DNA of 16,167 nt from CAZOOR01 sp964581505. Lineage in GTDB: Bacteria; Bacteroidota; Ignavibacteria; Kapaibacteriales; UBA2268. Of the stretch, positions 1-7,175 are shown piece by piece. A program made the translations under genes and the position numbers. Under the pieces are notes generated by a model that did no database searches, was not told the origin of the DNA, and worked only from the letters and a program-made list of their open reading frames with translations. The stretch spans positions 1 through 16,167 of the forward strand of contig CAZOOR010000062.1 of assembly GCA_964581505.1 (NCBI GenBank), given 5' to 3'. The stretch's first letter is position 1. Each line of letters starts with the position of its first letter.

Positions 1-1361
1 TACATCTTCACAAACTTATACATCTTATTATCAATTTTAACAAAATACACACCCGCCGCCAAGCCCGATACATCAAGCCGAATATGTCCCCCTTCGGAGG
101 GGGTGCCTGCGGAGCAGGCGGGGGAGGACAAAACAGTATTGCCCAGCACATCATACACCCTAACCGCATCCTTAAGGGTGCGGTTGCCCGCTACGGCAAT
201 ATCTATGTAGTCCCCGGCGGGGTTAGGTGTTAGTATTATGCCCGGGCTTTGGCTTTGCTCTGCCGCTGATGTCGTAGTTCTTTTTAATTTATATATTCTT
301 CTGAAATTATATACAACATAAACTGTGTTTCTATCGGGAATTTCAATGTTGTTTACTATTTTTGCTGAACCGTCAGGTGGTGTATCTTTTATTAAATTAA
401 TATCCCATGTTCCACCGCCGTCATCAGTTATTAAAGTTAAGGCGTCCATACCGCCGGCAACACCGAATTCATTATCATAAAACTCTATGTCTTTCAGTGT
501 ACCGCCTTCATAGATTGAACCCCATTGAGTAACCCAGCTGTGCCCCCCATCGCTCGAATGATAAATATATTGACGGTATCGAGACCAACCCGCAGAATCT
601 AACTCATCATGATTGCCGGCAGTCCACACATTGTTTTCATCTCCAAAAGTTAAATATGTGGAATACAAAGGAGCCCTAACTGTGTCCCAACTCTCCCAAT
701 TATTGTATAAATATAATAAATATTTATTTAATATACTGTCGCTATTCTTATACAAAGCGGTAGTTACAAATTTATCAGGATTTAGAAATTCAATATTCCA
801 ACCTTCAATACCAATTTTTGTATTTTTAGTAGGATAATTTTTTAAAATCCAATCTCTTCCACCATTTGTTGTTTTATAACGGGCATATTTACCTAACCTA
901 AAATTACCAGTTAATAATAAGCCTATATTATTATCATACATTTTAATATTATAATTATGCAATAATGTATCTATACGATATACATCCCAAGTTTCACCTT
1001 TATCTGTGCTACGCAAAACAAGCCCCGAATCACCAACTGCAATACACAATTTTTCATTGGGATAGGATAAACTATGTATTTTTGGTACTAAATGATAATC
1101 ATCTGCACCTTTGAAATATGCAGAATCCATATAAACTTTTTTCCAGGTTTCGCCGCCGTCTGTTGTCCTTTGAATATGAAAACCTCCAAGTTTGTCTTTA
1201 TTCACAAGATACATACAATTCAAACTGTCGCAGCATTTTAAATCAATGATACTTCCGTATCTGTAATCTATTGAATCAATTTCCACCCATTTATCCTGTG
1301 CGAAAATATTAACTGTTATATTAAAAAAAATAAAAAATATAAATATGAATTTAATTCTCAT
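1..1361 (-). CDS. Asp-box (BNR/YCF48-like) protein with T9SS sorting domain, 3' end at window edge
   Basis: Reading minus from the ATG at 1361 (GGAG about 9 bases upstream) gives 453 residues in one open frame. The next codon is TA plus a base outside the window, so the gene probably ends exactly here. Residues 1-22 form a signal peptide ending FAQ. Asp-box motifs (S/T-x-D-x-G-x-T-W type) lie at about 66-73, 118-125, 164-171, 269-276 and 312-319, which suggests a beta-propeller as in BNR/YCF48-like proteins. Residues from about 376 form a type A T9SS sorting domain (TPNPAGDYIDI, VYDVLGN, LAAGVYFVKI), so the product should be secreted through the outer membrane and surface-attached or released. 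A GC-rich palindromic element encodes residues about 412-426 inside that domain. A paralogue in opposite orientation starts at 15444. The ligand or enzymatic role is unknown. Confidence 0.85.
   Translation of the reverse strand, partial: MRIKFIFIFFIFFNITVNIFAQDKWVEIDSIDYRYGSIIDLKCCDSLNCMYLVNKDKLGGFHIQRTTDGGETWKKVYMDSAYFKGADDYHLVPKIHSLSYPNEKLCIAVGDSGLVLRSTDKGETWDVYRIDTLLHNYNIKMYDNNIGLLLTGNFRLGKYARYKTTNGGRDWILKNYPTKNTKIGIEGWNIEFLNPDKFVTTALYKNSDSILNKYLLYLYNNWESWDTVRAPLYSTYLTFGDENNVWTAGNHDELDSAGWSRYRQYIYHSSDGGHSWVTQWGSIYEGGTLKDIEFYDNEFGVAGGMDALTLITDDGGGTWDINLIKDTPPDGSAKIVNNIEIPDRNTVYVVYNFRRIYKLKRTTTSAAEQSQSPGIILTPNPAGDYIDIAVAGNRTLKDAVRVYDVLGNTVLSSPACSAGTPSEGGHIRLDVSGLAAGVYFVKIDNKMYKFVKM
87..128. 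repeat. GC-rich bipartite palindromic element inside a coding region
   Basis: A 42-base, very GC-rich block lies in otherwise AT-rich DNA. It contains two hairpins: CCCCCT/AGGGGG at 88-103 and GCCTGC/GCAGGC at 105-119. The first C-run can also pair with GGGGG at 120-124. It is read in frame (42 = 14 codons) within the T9SS sorting domain of the left-end protein and encodes a Ser/Pro/Gly-rich loop. It looks like a dispersed REP-type element that inserted without breaking the frame. That origin is inferred. Confidence 0.6.
162..185. repeat. 24-bp near-perfect palindrome, dispersed repeat copy 1
   Basis: The arms AACCGCA and TGCGGTT enclose an inner CCTTAAGG, giving a nearly perfect 24-bp palindrome. 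It lies within the coding region of the T9SS sorting domain (residues about 392-399, NRTLKDAV). Close relatives of the same core, ACCGCAT...AGGGTGCGGT, occur in non-coding DNA at 7777-7810 and near 8296-8318. Here it sits 34 bases from the GC-rich element at 87-128. Confidence 0.5.
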
Positions 1362-1392
1362 AATTGTTATCTCCATGAATTTACGAATTAAT

Positions 1393-1438
1393 AAAAAAAA
1401 ATGCAACCTATACTGTTATTGAAAACAGTATAGGTTAC
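1393..1438 (-). terminator. Hairpin terminator between remnant T9SS gene and Asp-box gene
   Basis: On the minus strand a 15-bp stem (one T-G wobble) at 1403-1438 with a 6-base loop is followed by a run of T. It matches, in inverted orientation, the hairpin at 15368-15403 in sequence, length and position between the two genes. It lies 32 bases upstream of the ATG at 1361. Confidence 0.75.
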
Positions 1439-1446
1439 AAAACACA

Positions 1447-1620
1447 TTATCTGACTATATTTATTTTATTCCTGAACAGCAAATCGTTGTTTATTCTTAT
1501 TCTCAGTAAATAAGTACCCGAAGGATAGTCGTTACCGAGTGGAATTGCAATTGAATAGGAATTCTTTTCAATAGATTTGCTCATAACCATATTGCCCAAT
1601 ATTCTTCTAAAAATATATGT
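1447..1620 (-). pseudogene. Remnant of a large T9SS protein gene (C-terminal sorting tail only)
   Basis: The minus frame ending at 1447 encodes a tail with GNMVMSKSIEKNSYS, YPSGTYLLRI and NDLLFRNKINIVR. This aligns with the last 45-50 residues of the 881-residue protein at the right end (GNLVYRDSFSKNSYL, LPSGVYLLRV, NNLLFRNKINIVR). Everything N-terminal to that tail is missing: about 20 bases of AT-rich DNA separate the tail from sequence matching the right copy's untranslated upstream region. The frame can be extended to a TTG at 1683, but this would translate former leader DNA and gives no proper signal peptide. It is best read as a deletion derivative of a divergent paralogue. A fused short secreted peptide cannot be excluded. 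Confidence 0.7.
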
Positions 1621-1621
1621 A

Positions 1622-1722
1622 TATAATATAAGAAAAAAAATGTAATAAAACAAAAAAAGATGTATTCCGCCGCATAAATACAAGTATTAACTAATTATTC
1701 CTATTCCTTTTGCATCATATTT
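1622..1722 (-). repeat. Inverted repeat arm: relic upstream region of the large T9SS gene
   Basis: Read on minus, this stretch is nearly the same as 12260-12380, sharing GATGCAAAAGGAATAGG, TTAGTTAATACTTGTATTTA and CGGAATACATCTTTTTTTG. The right copy has about 25 extra bases between the first two blocks. It is therefore the promoter/leader of the lost gene copy, now joined almost directly to its C-terminal tail. Confidence 0.8.
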
Positions 1723-1775
1723 TATAATATGAACAATCGTAAAAGGAATAAAATATACTATGAAAGGTATGACAT

Positions 1776-1799
1776 AAGAGCGGCTTAATCGCCGCTCTT
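1776..1799 (-). terminator. Hairpin overlapping the fmdB-like stop codon
   Basis: The arms AAGAGCGGC (1776-1784) and GCCGCTCTT (1791-1799) form a 9-bp stem whose 6-base loop holds the stop codon of the zinc-ribbon gene. The T-run after the stem on minus is poor, so it may work weakly or mainly protect the 3' end. Confidence 0.45.
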
Positions 1800-2078
1800 T
1801 GTTGTCTTAGTTGTTTTGGGAGTGCCGTTAGTCTTGGCTTTGCCGTTTGTGGGTGTGGCATTGCTACCGTTCTTCTTTGCGTAGTCGGTCAGGTAGAAGC
1901 CGCTACCCTTAAAAACCAGTCCGACATTACTGCTAATAATGCGCTGCACTTCGCCTTTGCCTTTTTCTTTATGCTCGCATATTTCAGCAGGGCAGTGCGT
2001 CAGTGCATCTTCGGTAATTCTTTGCTTGTACTCAAATACTTTACCGCAAGTCTTACATTTATATTCATATATTGGCAT
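1785..2078 (-). CDS. FmdB-family zinc ribbon protein
   Basis: This 97-residue protein starts MPIYEYKCKTCGKVFE. The two CxxC-type pairs (CKTC, then C-x4-C within HCPAEICEH) form the zinc ribbon of the FmdB / putative regulatory protein family. The conserved middle ends in VFKGSGFYLTDY, and the last 30 residues are a Thr/Lys/Asn-rich disordered tail. The ATG at 2078 is chosen because it gives the invariant MPIYEY start; an upstream TTG at 2084 adds only two residues. It lies 64 bases downstream of trpS on the same strand and may be its last cotranscribed gene. The family's molecular role is poorly defined despite the name. Confidence 0.85.
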   Translation of the reverse strand: MPIYEYKCKTCGKVFEYKQRITEDALTHCPAEICEHKEKGKGEVQRIISSNVGLVFKGSGFYLTDYAKKNGSNATPTNGKAKTNGTPKTTKTTKSGD

Positions 2079-2142
2079 ATTCAATGCTTTCTAATTATAT
2101 TATTAACGTGCATTATGACGAAAAATCAAATAGTTTATGATA

Positions 2143-3159
2143 TTATATCTGAACAAATCCGATTTTCTTATAGACCTTGCGCAAAGTTTTGAATGCACGC
2201 CTTCTTGCAAGTTCCGCGCCACCGGATAATATTTCCTTTAATTTCTTATCGTCCTTACGCAGTTCAATATATCTTTCACGAATGGGGCGGAGATAATCGG
2301 CAATCGCATCGGCAACAGCTGATTTGAAATCACCATAGCCTTTGCCTGCAAATTCGTTTTCAATTTCGTCAAATGTTTTGCCGGTCGCAATTTGGTATAG
2401 TGTCATTAAATTTTTAATGCCGGGCTTATTCGGTGAGTTCTTGACTTCGCTCTCCGAATCGGTAACCGCACGCTTGATTTTATTCTTTATTTGCTCATCG
2501 CTATCGTCAAGAAATATAGTTCCCTTTTCGTCATCACCGGATTTTGACATTTTCTTTGTTGGCTCTTGCAGGCTCATAATTCTGGCACCGACCGGCGGTA
2601 TATATGGTTCGGGGACAATAAACGTATCCGAATAATTAAAATTAAATCTCTGTGCTAAATTGCGTGTAAGTTCGAGATGTTGCTTCTGGTCTTCACCCAC
2701 AGGTACAAGGTCTGCTTGATACAGCAAAATATCCGCTGCCATCAGCACGGGATAAGCAAAAAGACCGACATTGATGTTCTCTGCATGCTGTTTAGATTTA
2801 TCTTTGAACTGCGTCATACGACTGCATTCGCCCATACCTGTAAAAGTATTCAGCACCCAAGCTAACTGTGAATGCTCGGGTACATGTGATTGAATAAATA
2901 GTACTGACTTTTCCGGTGAGATACCGCAAGCTAAAAACATAGCCGCAAGGTCGAGAGTACTTTTACGCAAGTCGGCAGGTTTCTGCCTGACTGTTATAGC
3001 ATGCAAATCCACAATCGAAAAGAAACATTGATACTTTTCCTGCAGTTCTACCCAATTCTTGATAGCACCTGTTAAATGTCCTATATGCAATCTACCGGAA
3101 GGTTGTATTCCGCTTAAAATTGTTTTTTTATTTTGTGAATTTTGTATTTGTTCCGCCAT
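2143..3159 (-). CDS. trpS: Tryptophan-tRNA ligase (TrpS)
   Basis: This class I aminoacyl-tRNA synthetase charges tRNA-Trp with tryptophan using ATP in the cytoplasm. The 338 residues show the HIGH signature (HIGH, about residues 25-28, preceded by GIQPSGRL) and the KMSKS loop (KMSKS, about 203-207). Between them lie family blocks such as FSIVDLHA, PVLMAADILLYQ and VPVGEDQKQHLELTR. The length is normal for bacterial TrpS. The ATG at 3159 is preferred over a TTG at 3180 because AGGAA lies just upstream of it and family members start near here. It follows the LiaF-like gene by 28 bases, so the two are probably cotranscribed. Confidence 0.96.
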   Translation of the reverse strand: MAEQIQNSQNKKTILSGIQPSGRLHIGHLTGAIKNWVELQEKYQCFFSIVDLHAITVRQKPADLRKSTLDLAAMFLACGISPEKSVLFIQSHVPEHSQLAWVLNTFTGMGECSRMTQFKDKSKQHAENINVGLFAYPVLMAADILLYQADLVPVGEDQKQHLELTRNLAQRFNFNYSDTFIVPEPYIPPVGARIMSLQEPTKKMSKSGDDEKGTIFLDDSDEQIKNKIKRAVTDSESEVKNSPNKPGIKNLMTLYQIATGKTFDEIENEFAGKGYGDFKSAVADAIADYLRPIRERYIELRKDDKKLKEILSGGAELARRRAFKTLRKVYKKIGFVQI

Positions 3160-3187
3160 ACTATTCCTATTTAAATTCAATTGTTAT

Positions 3188-3871
3188 CTAATTTGTAATT
3201 TCGATACTTCCGAACATAGCAGAATATTTGATAATGAGTGTTTTCGACGAAGCAGTGATTAATTGATTTGTTTTGTTCTCGAAACCACCGAGAAAAGGGC
3301 TACCCGTTATATCAATAATAATATCATTCGGTATCCTAAGCACTATTTCCCCGAATGCAACATTCATTTCGAGATAAGCATTGTCGCTTGAAATATTACC
3401 GGGACGCAAATCAATTTCGACACCGGCAAACATACAGCCGATTTCACCACCCGTAAAATTTTGCGAGTCAATACGTTGTTCAATTCCGCTAAACAAAGTG
3501 TTAATCTTTATCCGGTTGGCACTTGATGTGGACTTATCATTGCTAAATACCTTGGTTCGTGAATCGTGCTGTTTGGATAGCAAAATACTAACACCGAAAA
3601 ATATAAGCATAAGGGGCCAGAAATATCCCCAGATACTTCCGGGCAATATATCCAAACGCTGCGCTTGAAAAATCAAACCGATAAGCAAAATGAAAATCCC
3701 GTGCATTGGATTGCTCTTTCGTTTAAGCAAAGTCGAAGCACCGAGACCGATTAAAATAAGTGGCCACCAAGTAGAGATTATTCTGCCGAATGTCCAAACG
3801 TGATATTGGTCCAGCAACAAAACTACTCCGAGTAGTATCATTATTCCTGCGAATAAGTATTTGCCCTGCAT
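3188..3871 (-). CDS. LiaF-like membrane protein (DUF5668 + LiaF C-terminal domain)
   Basis: The 227-residue protein has four predicted membrane segments in two hairpins (about 5-22, 28-48, 55-70 and 82-100). They contain WWPLILIGLG and FWPLMLIFFG, typical of LiaF/DUF5668 transmembrane domains. The C-terminal half (about 130-227) is a soluble beta-rich domain with GEIGCMFAGVEIDLRPG and SPFLGGFENKT. This resembles the LiaF/cell-wall-active antibiotic response domain, whose relatives in Firmicutes modulate envelope-stress two-component systems. No LiaRS pair is visible here, so that role is not supported. GGGAG sits 8 bases before the ATG. It is the first gene of a minus-strand group with trpS and fmdB, divergent from thyX. 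Confidence 0.8.
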   Translation of the reverse strand: MQGKYLFAGIMILLGVVLLLDQYHVWTFGRIISTWWPLILIGLGASTLLKRKSNPMHGIFILLIGLIFQAQRLDILPGSIWGYFWPLMLIFFGVSILLSKQHDSRTKVFSNDKSTSSANRIKINTLFSGIEQRIDSQNFTGGEIGCMFAGVEIDLRPGNISSDNAYLEMNVAFGEIVLRIPNDIIIDITGSPFLGGFENKTNQLITASSKTLIIKYSAMFGSIEITN

Positions 3872-3953
3872 TATTCTTCTCCCTTAATTGAATTATAGTA
3901 CATTCAATTCTACGTTGATTTTTTGATTTTGTTACTTGATACCCATAGAAATA

Positions 3954-3961
3954 CAAATTTA
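3954..3961 (-). promoter_or_regulatory. Candidate Bacteroidota -7 element for the liaF-like/trpS operon
   Basis: On minus the sequence is TAAATTTG, matching the Bacteroidota TAnnTTTG element, about 83 bases upstream of the ATG at 3871 in the divergent intergenic region. No convincing -33 TTG partner was found, so this is a weak call. Confidence 0.3.
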
Positions 3962-4006
3962 CTACTAAAAATCTTAAATTTATTAGATAAATAGTAAAAT
4001 AGTGCT

Positions 4007-4014
4007 TAATTTTG
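4007..4014 (+). promoter_or_regulatory. Candidate Bacteroidota -7 element for thyX
   Basis: TAATTTTG matches TAnnTTTG and ends 27 bases before the thyX ATG at 4042, a plausible leader length. The -33 motif is not clear. Confidence 0.35.
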
Positions 4015-4041
4015 CATTTCTATTAACAAATTTTGTTTCAA

Positions 4042-4896
4042 ATGGCAGATAATTTAAGAGAAACAATCATCAATAAGGAATATAAGTGCCTTGATAAAGG
4101 TTTCATTCGCTTGGTTGATTATATGGGTGATGATGCCGCTATTGTCCAATCGGCGCGTGTGTCTTATGGCAAAGGCACCAAATCCGTAACAGAGGATAGA
4201 GGGCTTATTCGTTATCTGATGAGAAATCGTCATACTTCACCTTTCGAGATGGTCGAGTTTAAATTTCACGTCAAGCTTCCGATATTCGTTGCACGTCAGT
4301 GGATACGCCATAGAACCGCCAATGTAAATGAATATAGCGGCAGGTATTCCGAAATGCGTGATGAGTTTTACCTCCCCGAACCGGAGCAAATTCGTCCCCA
4401 AAGTGCTTTAAATAAACAAGGCAGAGCGGCTGAAGCTATGGATAGGGACAAAGCGGAAGATATTATCGTTGATTACCAAAGAATTCAAGAAATTCTATTT
4501 AATGATTATTCCACCCTGCTTGATACCGGTTTGGCTCGTGAACTTGCAAGAATTAATTTGCCGCTTTCCGCCTATACCGAATGGTATTGGAAAATTGATT
4601 TGCATAATTTATTTCATTTCTTGCGGCTTCGTCTTGATTCACACGCTCAATATGAGATAAGGGTTTATGGCGAAGAAATGGCAAAAATTGTTAAGGAAAT
4701 TGTGCCGCTTGCTTATGAAGCATTTGAAGATTATATCCTCAATCGGTTTGTTTTTTCGGCACTCGAAGCAAATGTACTTAAAAAAATGCTTGCTACGAAC
4801 GTAATATATAGCAAGGAAGAACTTAAATCAATGGGGCTTTCCGGCGGTGAAATTCACGAGTTTATTGAAAAAATGAATAAAATCAACAATTTATAA
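4042..4896 (+). CDS. thyX: FAD-dependent thymidylate synthase ThyX
   Basis: ThyX makes dTMP from dUMP using methylene-tetrahydrofolate, NADPH and FAD, and acts as a homotetramer in the cytoplasm. The diagnostic RHRx7S signature is present at residues about 89-99 (RHRTANVNEYS) after FVARQWI. Other family blocks are RHTSPFEMVEFKFHVKLP upstream and ARINLPLSAYTEWYWKIDLHN downstream. At 284 residues it is a little longer than the shortest members. The ATG at 4042 is preferred to a TTG at 4033; there is no clear Shine-Dalgarno, common in this group. It is the first plus-strand gene after the divergent region and lies 19 bases before the LolA-like pair. No thyA is in the window. Confidence 0.96.
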   Translation: MADNLRETIINKEYKCLDKGFIRLVDYMGDDAAIVQSARVSYGKGTKSVTEDRGLIRYLMRNRHTSPFEMVEFKFHVKLPIFVARQWIRHRTANVNEYSGRYSEMRDEFYLPEPEQIRPQSALNKQGRAAEAMDRDKAEDIIVDYQRIQEILFNDYSTLLDTGLARELARINLPLSAYTEWYWKIDLHNLFHFLRLRLDSHAQYEIRVYGEEMAKIVKEIVPLAYEAFEDYILNRFVFSALEANVLKKMLATNVIYSKEELKSMGLSGGEIHEFIEKMNKINNL

Positions 4897-4915
4897 AAAT
4901 TTTAAGGAAAATTTA

Positions 4916-5611
4916 ATGTATAACAAACTATTAACAGCTATTCTGATTCTTTTTGTTGCTTCGGCAGCGGTATATGCCAAGTCGGCAGAAGAAATTATTG
5001 ATAAATCTATTGCCGCAGTTGGTGGTGATAAAATTGATAATTTAAAGGCATCATTTATGGAAATTTCTATGAATGTTATGAATATGGAAATACCTTCAAA
5101 AGTATGGAAAGCCGGCGATAAATTCAGACTGGAATCCAACAATATGGGACAAGAGATTCTTGTTGTATATAATGGTAAAAAAGGTTGGTTGAAAATGGCA
5201 GGCAACGTTAACGAAATGCCGGAAGCACAAGTTGAGCAGACGCGTAAGCAGATTGAACCTCCGACTAATCCACTGAAAAGTATGCTTAAAAAAGAAGGTA
5301 CAAAAGTAGAAAAGGTCGGAAAAGTTAAAATTGACGGTGTTACAGCGTTCAATATTAAAATAACTGAAAAAGATGGTACTGTTTCTAATTTCTTTATTAA
5401 TTCAAAGACATATCTTGTTATGAAGATGACGGGAAAAAGCGAAAGAGGACCGGTTGAAATTCATTTTAAGGATTATAAAGATTATGACGGAATTAAAATG
5501 CCAGCTAAAATTGAAATTAATGCTGGTGGTATGAGTATGACAATGACTATTAAGGAGTTTAAACCAAATCCGAAAATAAAATCTTCTTTATTTGAAAAAC
5601 CGAAAAAGTAA
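4916..5611 (+). CDS. LolA-like periplasmic/outer-membrane lipoprotein-sorting type protein
   Basis: The 231-residue product has a Sec signal peptide with probable cleavage after VYAKS or VYA (about residue 21), then SAEEIIDKSIAAVGG. This EII-K-x-I-x-A-x-G-G start is typical of Bacteroidota proteins of the LolA/LolB superfold (outer membrane lipoprotein-sorting type). The rest alternates beta strands rich in Lys, Gly and Met, with VVYNGKKGWLKM and FKDYKDYDGIKMPAKIEI, also typical of this group. AAGGAAAA lies before the ATG. A paralogue begins 2 bases after its stop, so translation is likely coupled. Family knowledge points to binding lipoproteins or other lipids in the periplasm, but direct LolA function is not shown. 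Confidence 0.75.
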   Translation: MYNKLLTAILILFVASAAVYAKSAEEIIDKSIAAVGGDKIDNLKASFMEISMNVMNMEIPSKVWKAGDKFRLESNNMGQEILVVYNGKKGWLKMAGNVNEMPEAQVEQTRKQIEPPTNPLKSMLKKEGTKVEKVGKVKIDGVTAFNIKITEKDGTVSNFFINSKTYLVMKMTGKSERGPVEIHFKDYKDYDGIKMPAKIEINAGGMSMTMTIKEFKPNPKIKSSLFEKPKK

Positions 5612-5613
5612 AA

Positions 5614-6375
5614 ATGAATAAATATTTTCTAATACTTATTGCAATCATTGGAGCAGGATTTGTGTCCTGCTCTAATGATTTAGATGTTAACGAGATAATT
5701 AACAAGAATATTGAAGCACGCGGCGGAAAAGATTTTTCGGCAGTCAAAACCATCGTTCAAGAAGGAAATGCAAAAGCACCTATGTTCAGTATGGATTTCC
5801 GTCTGTTTATGTCGCTTCCATCTAAAATCAGATATGAAATTATTTCGGGTGGTAAGGAAGTGATTACGATTATCAATGGCAACCAAGGTTGGCAAGTTGA
5901 TAGTGTCGCAAAGCCTATGTCTGCTCAAAATCGCGAAATCATCAAAGCAAATATGAAGAATCAGAATAAGACTTTTGAAAATGAATTATTTAATTATAAA
6001 GAAAAGTCATATTCCGTTAAATATATTGGTGATGATACCGTAAATGGAAAAGATGCCTATTTGCTAAAGCTTACAATGCAGGACAGCACTTCAATAATTT
6101 ATTATATAAGTAAGGATAACTATTTGGAATTAAAGTCTGTTAGTGAATTTACGGCAAACGGAAAAAATATAAAACAAATAATTATCTATTCGGACTATAA
6201 GGAAGTTGATGGCTTCGTTATTCCGCATAAATGGTCTTATTACATCAGGGACGGCAAAAATCCCGATAGACTGATGCAGGAACTTACTTATAAAAAAATA
6301 GAACTTAATAAACCAATTGATGAAAAATTGTTTGCTAAGCCGGCAAATTTACAATTGTCGGAAGCATCAAAATAG
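5614..6375 (+). CDS. LolA-like lipoprotein, tandem paralogue of the preceding gene
   Basis: This 253-residue protein starts with a short hydrophobic signal ending GFVSC (Cys about residue 20), a plausible but slightly atypical lipobox because of Phe at -3. The mature part begins DVNEIINKNIEARGGKDFS, then VITIINGNQGWQVD and YSDYKEVDGFVIPHKWSYY. These match the order of motifs in the upstream gene (IIDKSIAAVGG, VVYNGKKGW, YKDYDGIKMP), so the two are diverged tandem duplicates: one apparently soluble, one lipid-anchored. That pairing recalls the LolA carrier and a membrane-anchored acceptor, but this is only an analogy. A strong terminator follows. Confidence 0.75.
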   Translation: MNKYFLILIAIIGAGFVSCSNDLDVNEIINKNIEARGGKDFSAVKTIVQEGNAKAPMFSMDFRLFMSLPSKIRYEIISGGKEVITIINGNQGWQVDSVAKPMSAQNREIIKANMKNQNKTFENELFNYKEKSYSVKYIGDDTVNGKDAYLLKLTMQDSTSIIYYISKDNYLELKSVSEFTANGKNIKQIIIYSDYKEVDGFVIPHKWSYYIRDGKNPDRLMQELTYKKIELNKPIDEKLFAKPANLQLSEASK

Positions 6376-6383
6376 TTTAATAT

Positions 6384-6411
6384 AAACTGCTCGAATGAGC
6401 AGTTTTTTGTT
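6384..6411 (+). terminator. Rho-independent terminator after the LolA-like pair
   Basis: AAACTGCTC (6384-6392), loop GAAT, GAGCAGTTT (6397-6405), then TTTTGTTT. This is a 9-bp perfect stem with a T-tract. It ends only about 10 bases before the ubiE ATG, so downstream expression must come from read-through or from a promoter inside or upstream of the hairpin. Confidence 0.85.
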
Positions 6412-6420
6412 TGAGGTAAT

Positions 6421-7122
6421 ATGAAAGTAACTGACCCGAAAGAAAACAGAAGAATGTTCGATGAAATTGCACGCAGCTACGACCGTGCTAATTTTTTTAT
6501 TTCCTTAGGTAGATACAAGGCTTGGTATAGAATGCTAATCAATATGTCCGGCGTACAAAAGGGTGGCAAAGTGCTTGATTGTGCTAGCGGTACGGGCAAT
6601 GTTGCTATCGAATTTAAGCGTTCGCTCGGTGATGATGTGCAGGTTACAGGCGTTGATGTTGCTGATAAAATGCTGGAGATTGCCCGAAAGAAAGCAAATA
6701 ATCAAGGCTATCATATTGATTTCCATAATGAAGATATTTTGAATATGTCCTTTCCTAATAATTCATTTGATGTTGCCACTATTACATTCGGTATTCGCAA
6801 TACTATTTCCATTGAAGACACATTAAGCGAATTGGCACGGGTTGTTCGTAAAGGTGGTAAAGTGTTAATACTCGAAACCGGTGAAATTAAAGGAATTAAG
6901 AGATTTCTCTATAATATTTATCAAAAGGTTTATGTTAATCAAATCGGTAGATTACTTAGCGGACATAATAATGCTTATGAATGGCTGAGCGAAAGTTCCA
7001 ATGATTTCCCTTCGGGGTATAGATTTGTTAAGATAATGAATAAGTCCCTTTTGTTTAGCTCTACTACATATAAGAAAATGATGTTCGGTTCTATTTTTCT
7101 CTATATTGGTGAAGTAAAATAA
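6421..7122 (+). CDS. ubiE: UbiE/MenG demethylmenaquinone methyltransferase
   Basis: This 233-residue SAM-dependent class I methyltransferase probably methylates demethylmenaquinone to menaquinone (MenG). The N-terminus MFDEIARSYDRANFFISLG is the UbiE/COQ5 signature. The SAM-binding glycine motif is VLDCASGTGN (51-60), followed by VTGVDVADKMLEIARKK, FDVATITFGIRNT and ARVVRKGGKVLILETGE. The C-terminal block AYEWLSESSNDFPSGYRF is also conserved. GAGG lies 4 bases before the ATG. The length is normal. A menaquinone role is inferred from the Bacteroidota-like context; ubiquinone is unlikely there. A hairpin terminator directly precedes the start. Confidence 0.93.
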   Translation: MKVTDPKENRRMFDEIARSYDRANFFISLGRYKAWYRMLINMSGVQKGGKVLDCASGTGNVAIEFKRSLGDDVQVTGVDVADKMLEIARKKANNQGYHIDFHNEDILNMSFPNNSFDVATITFGIRNTISIEDTLSELARVVRKGGKVLILETGEIKGIKRFLYNIYQKVYVNQIGRLLSGHNNAYEWLSESSNDFPSGYRFVKIMNKSLLFSSTTYKKMMFGSIFLYIGEVK

Positions 7123-7175
7123 TTTATGCGTTTTACGTAAATATTGTTCTGAAATAAACAAGGTAACATATAGAA

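Noticed and set aside
613..837. Plus-strand frame of 74 codons
   Set aside because: It lies antisense within the continuous Asp-box gene read on minus, which has a signal peptide, motifs and a sorting domain.
1771..1799. Strong rho-independent terminator for trpS/fmdB
   Set aside because: The stem is good, but there is no proper T-run on minus, so it was listed with low confidence only.
3723..3956. Minus-strand 77-codon frame overlapping the liaF-like start
   Set aside because: It overlaps the liaF-like coding region in another frame, is rich in Arg/Asn without a motif, and the liaF-like gene has a good RBS and four membrane segments.
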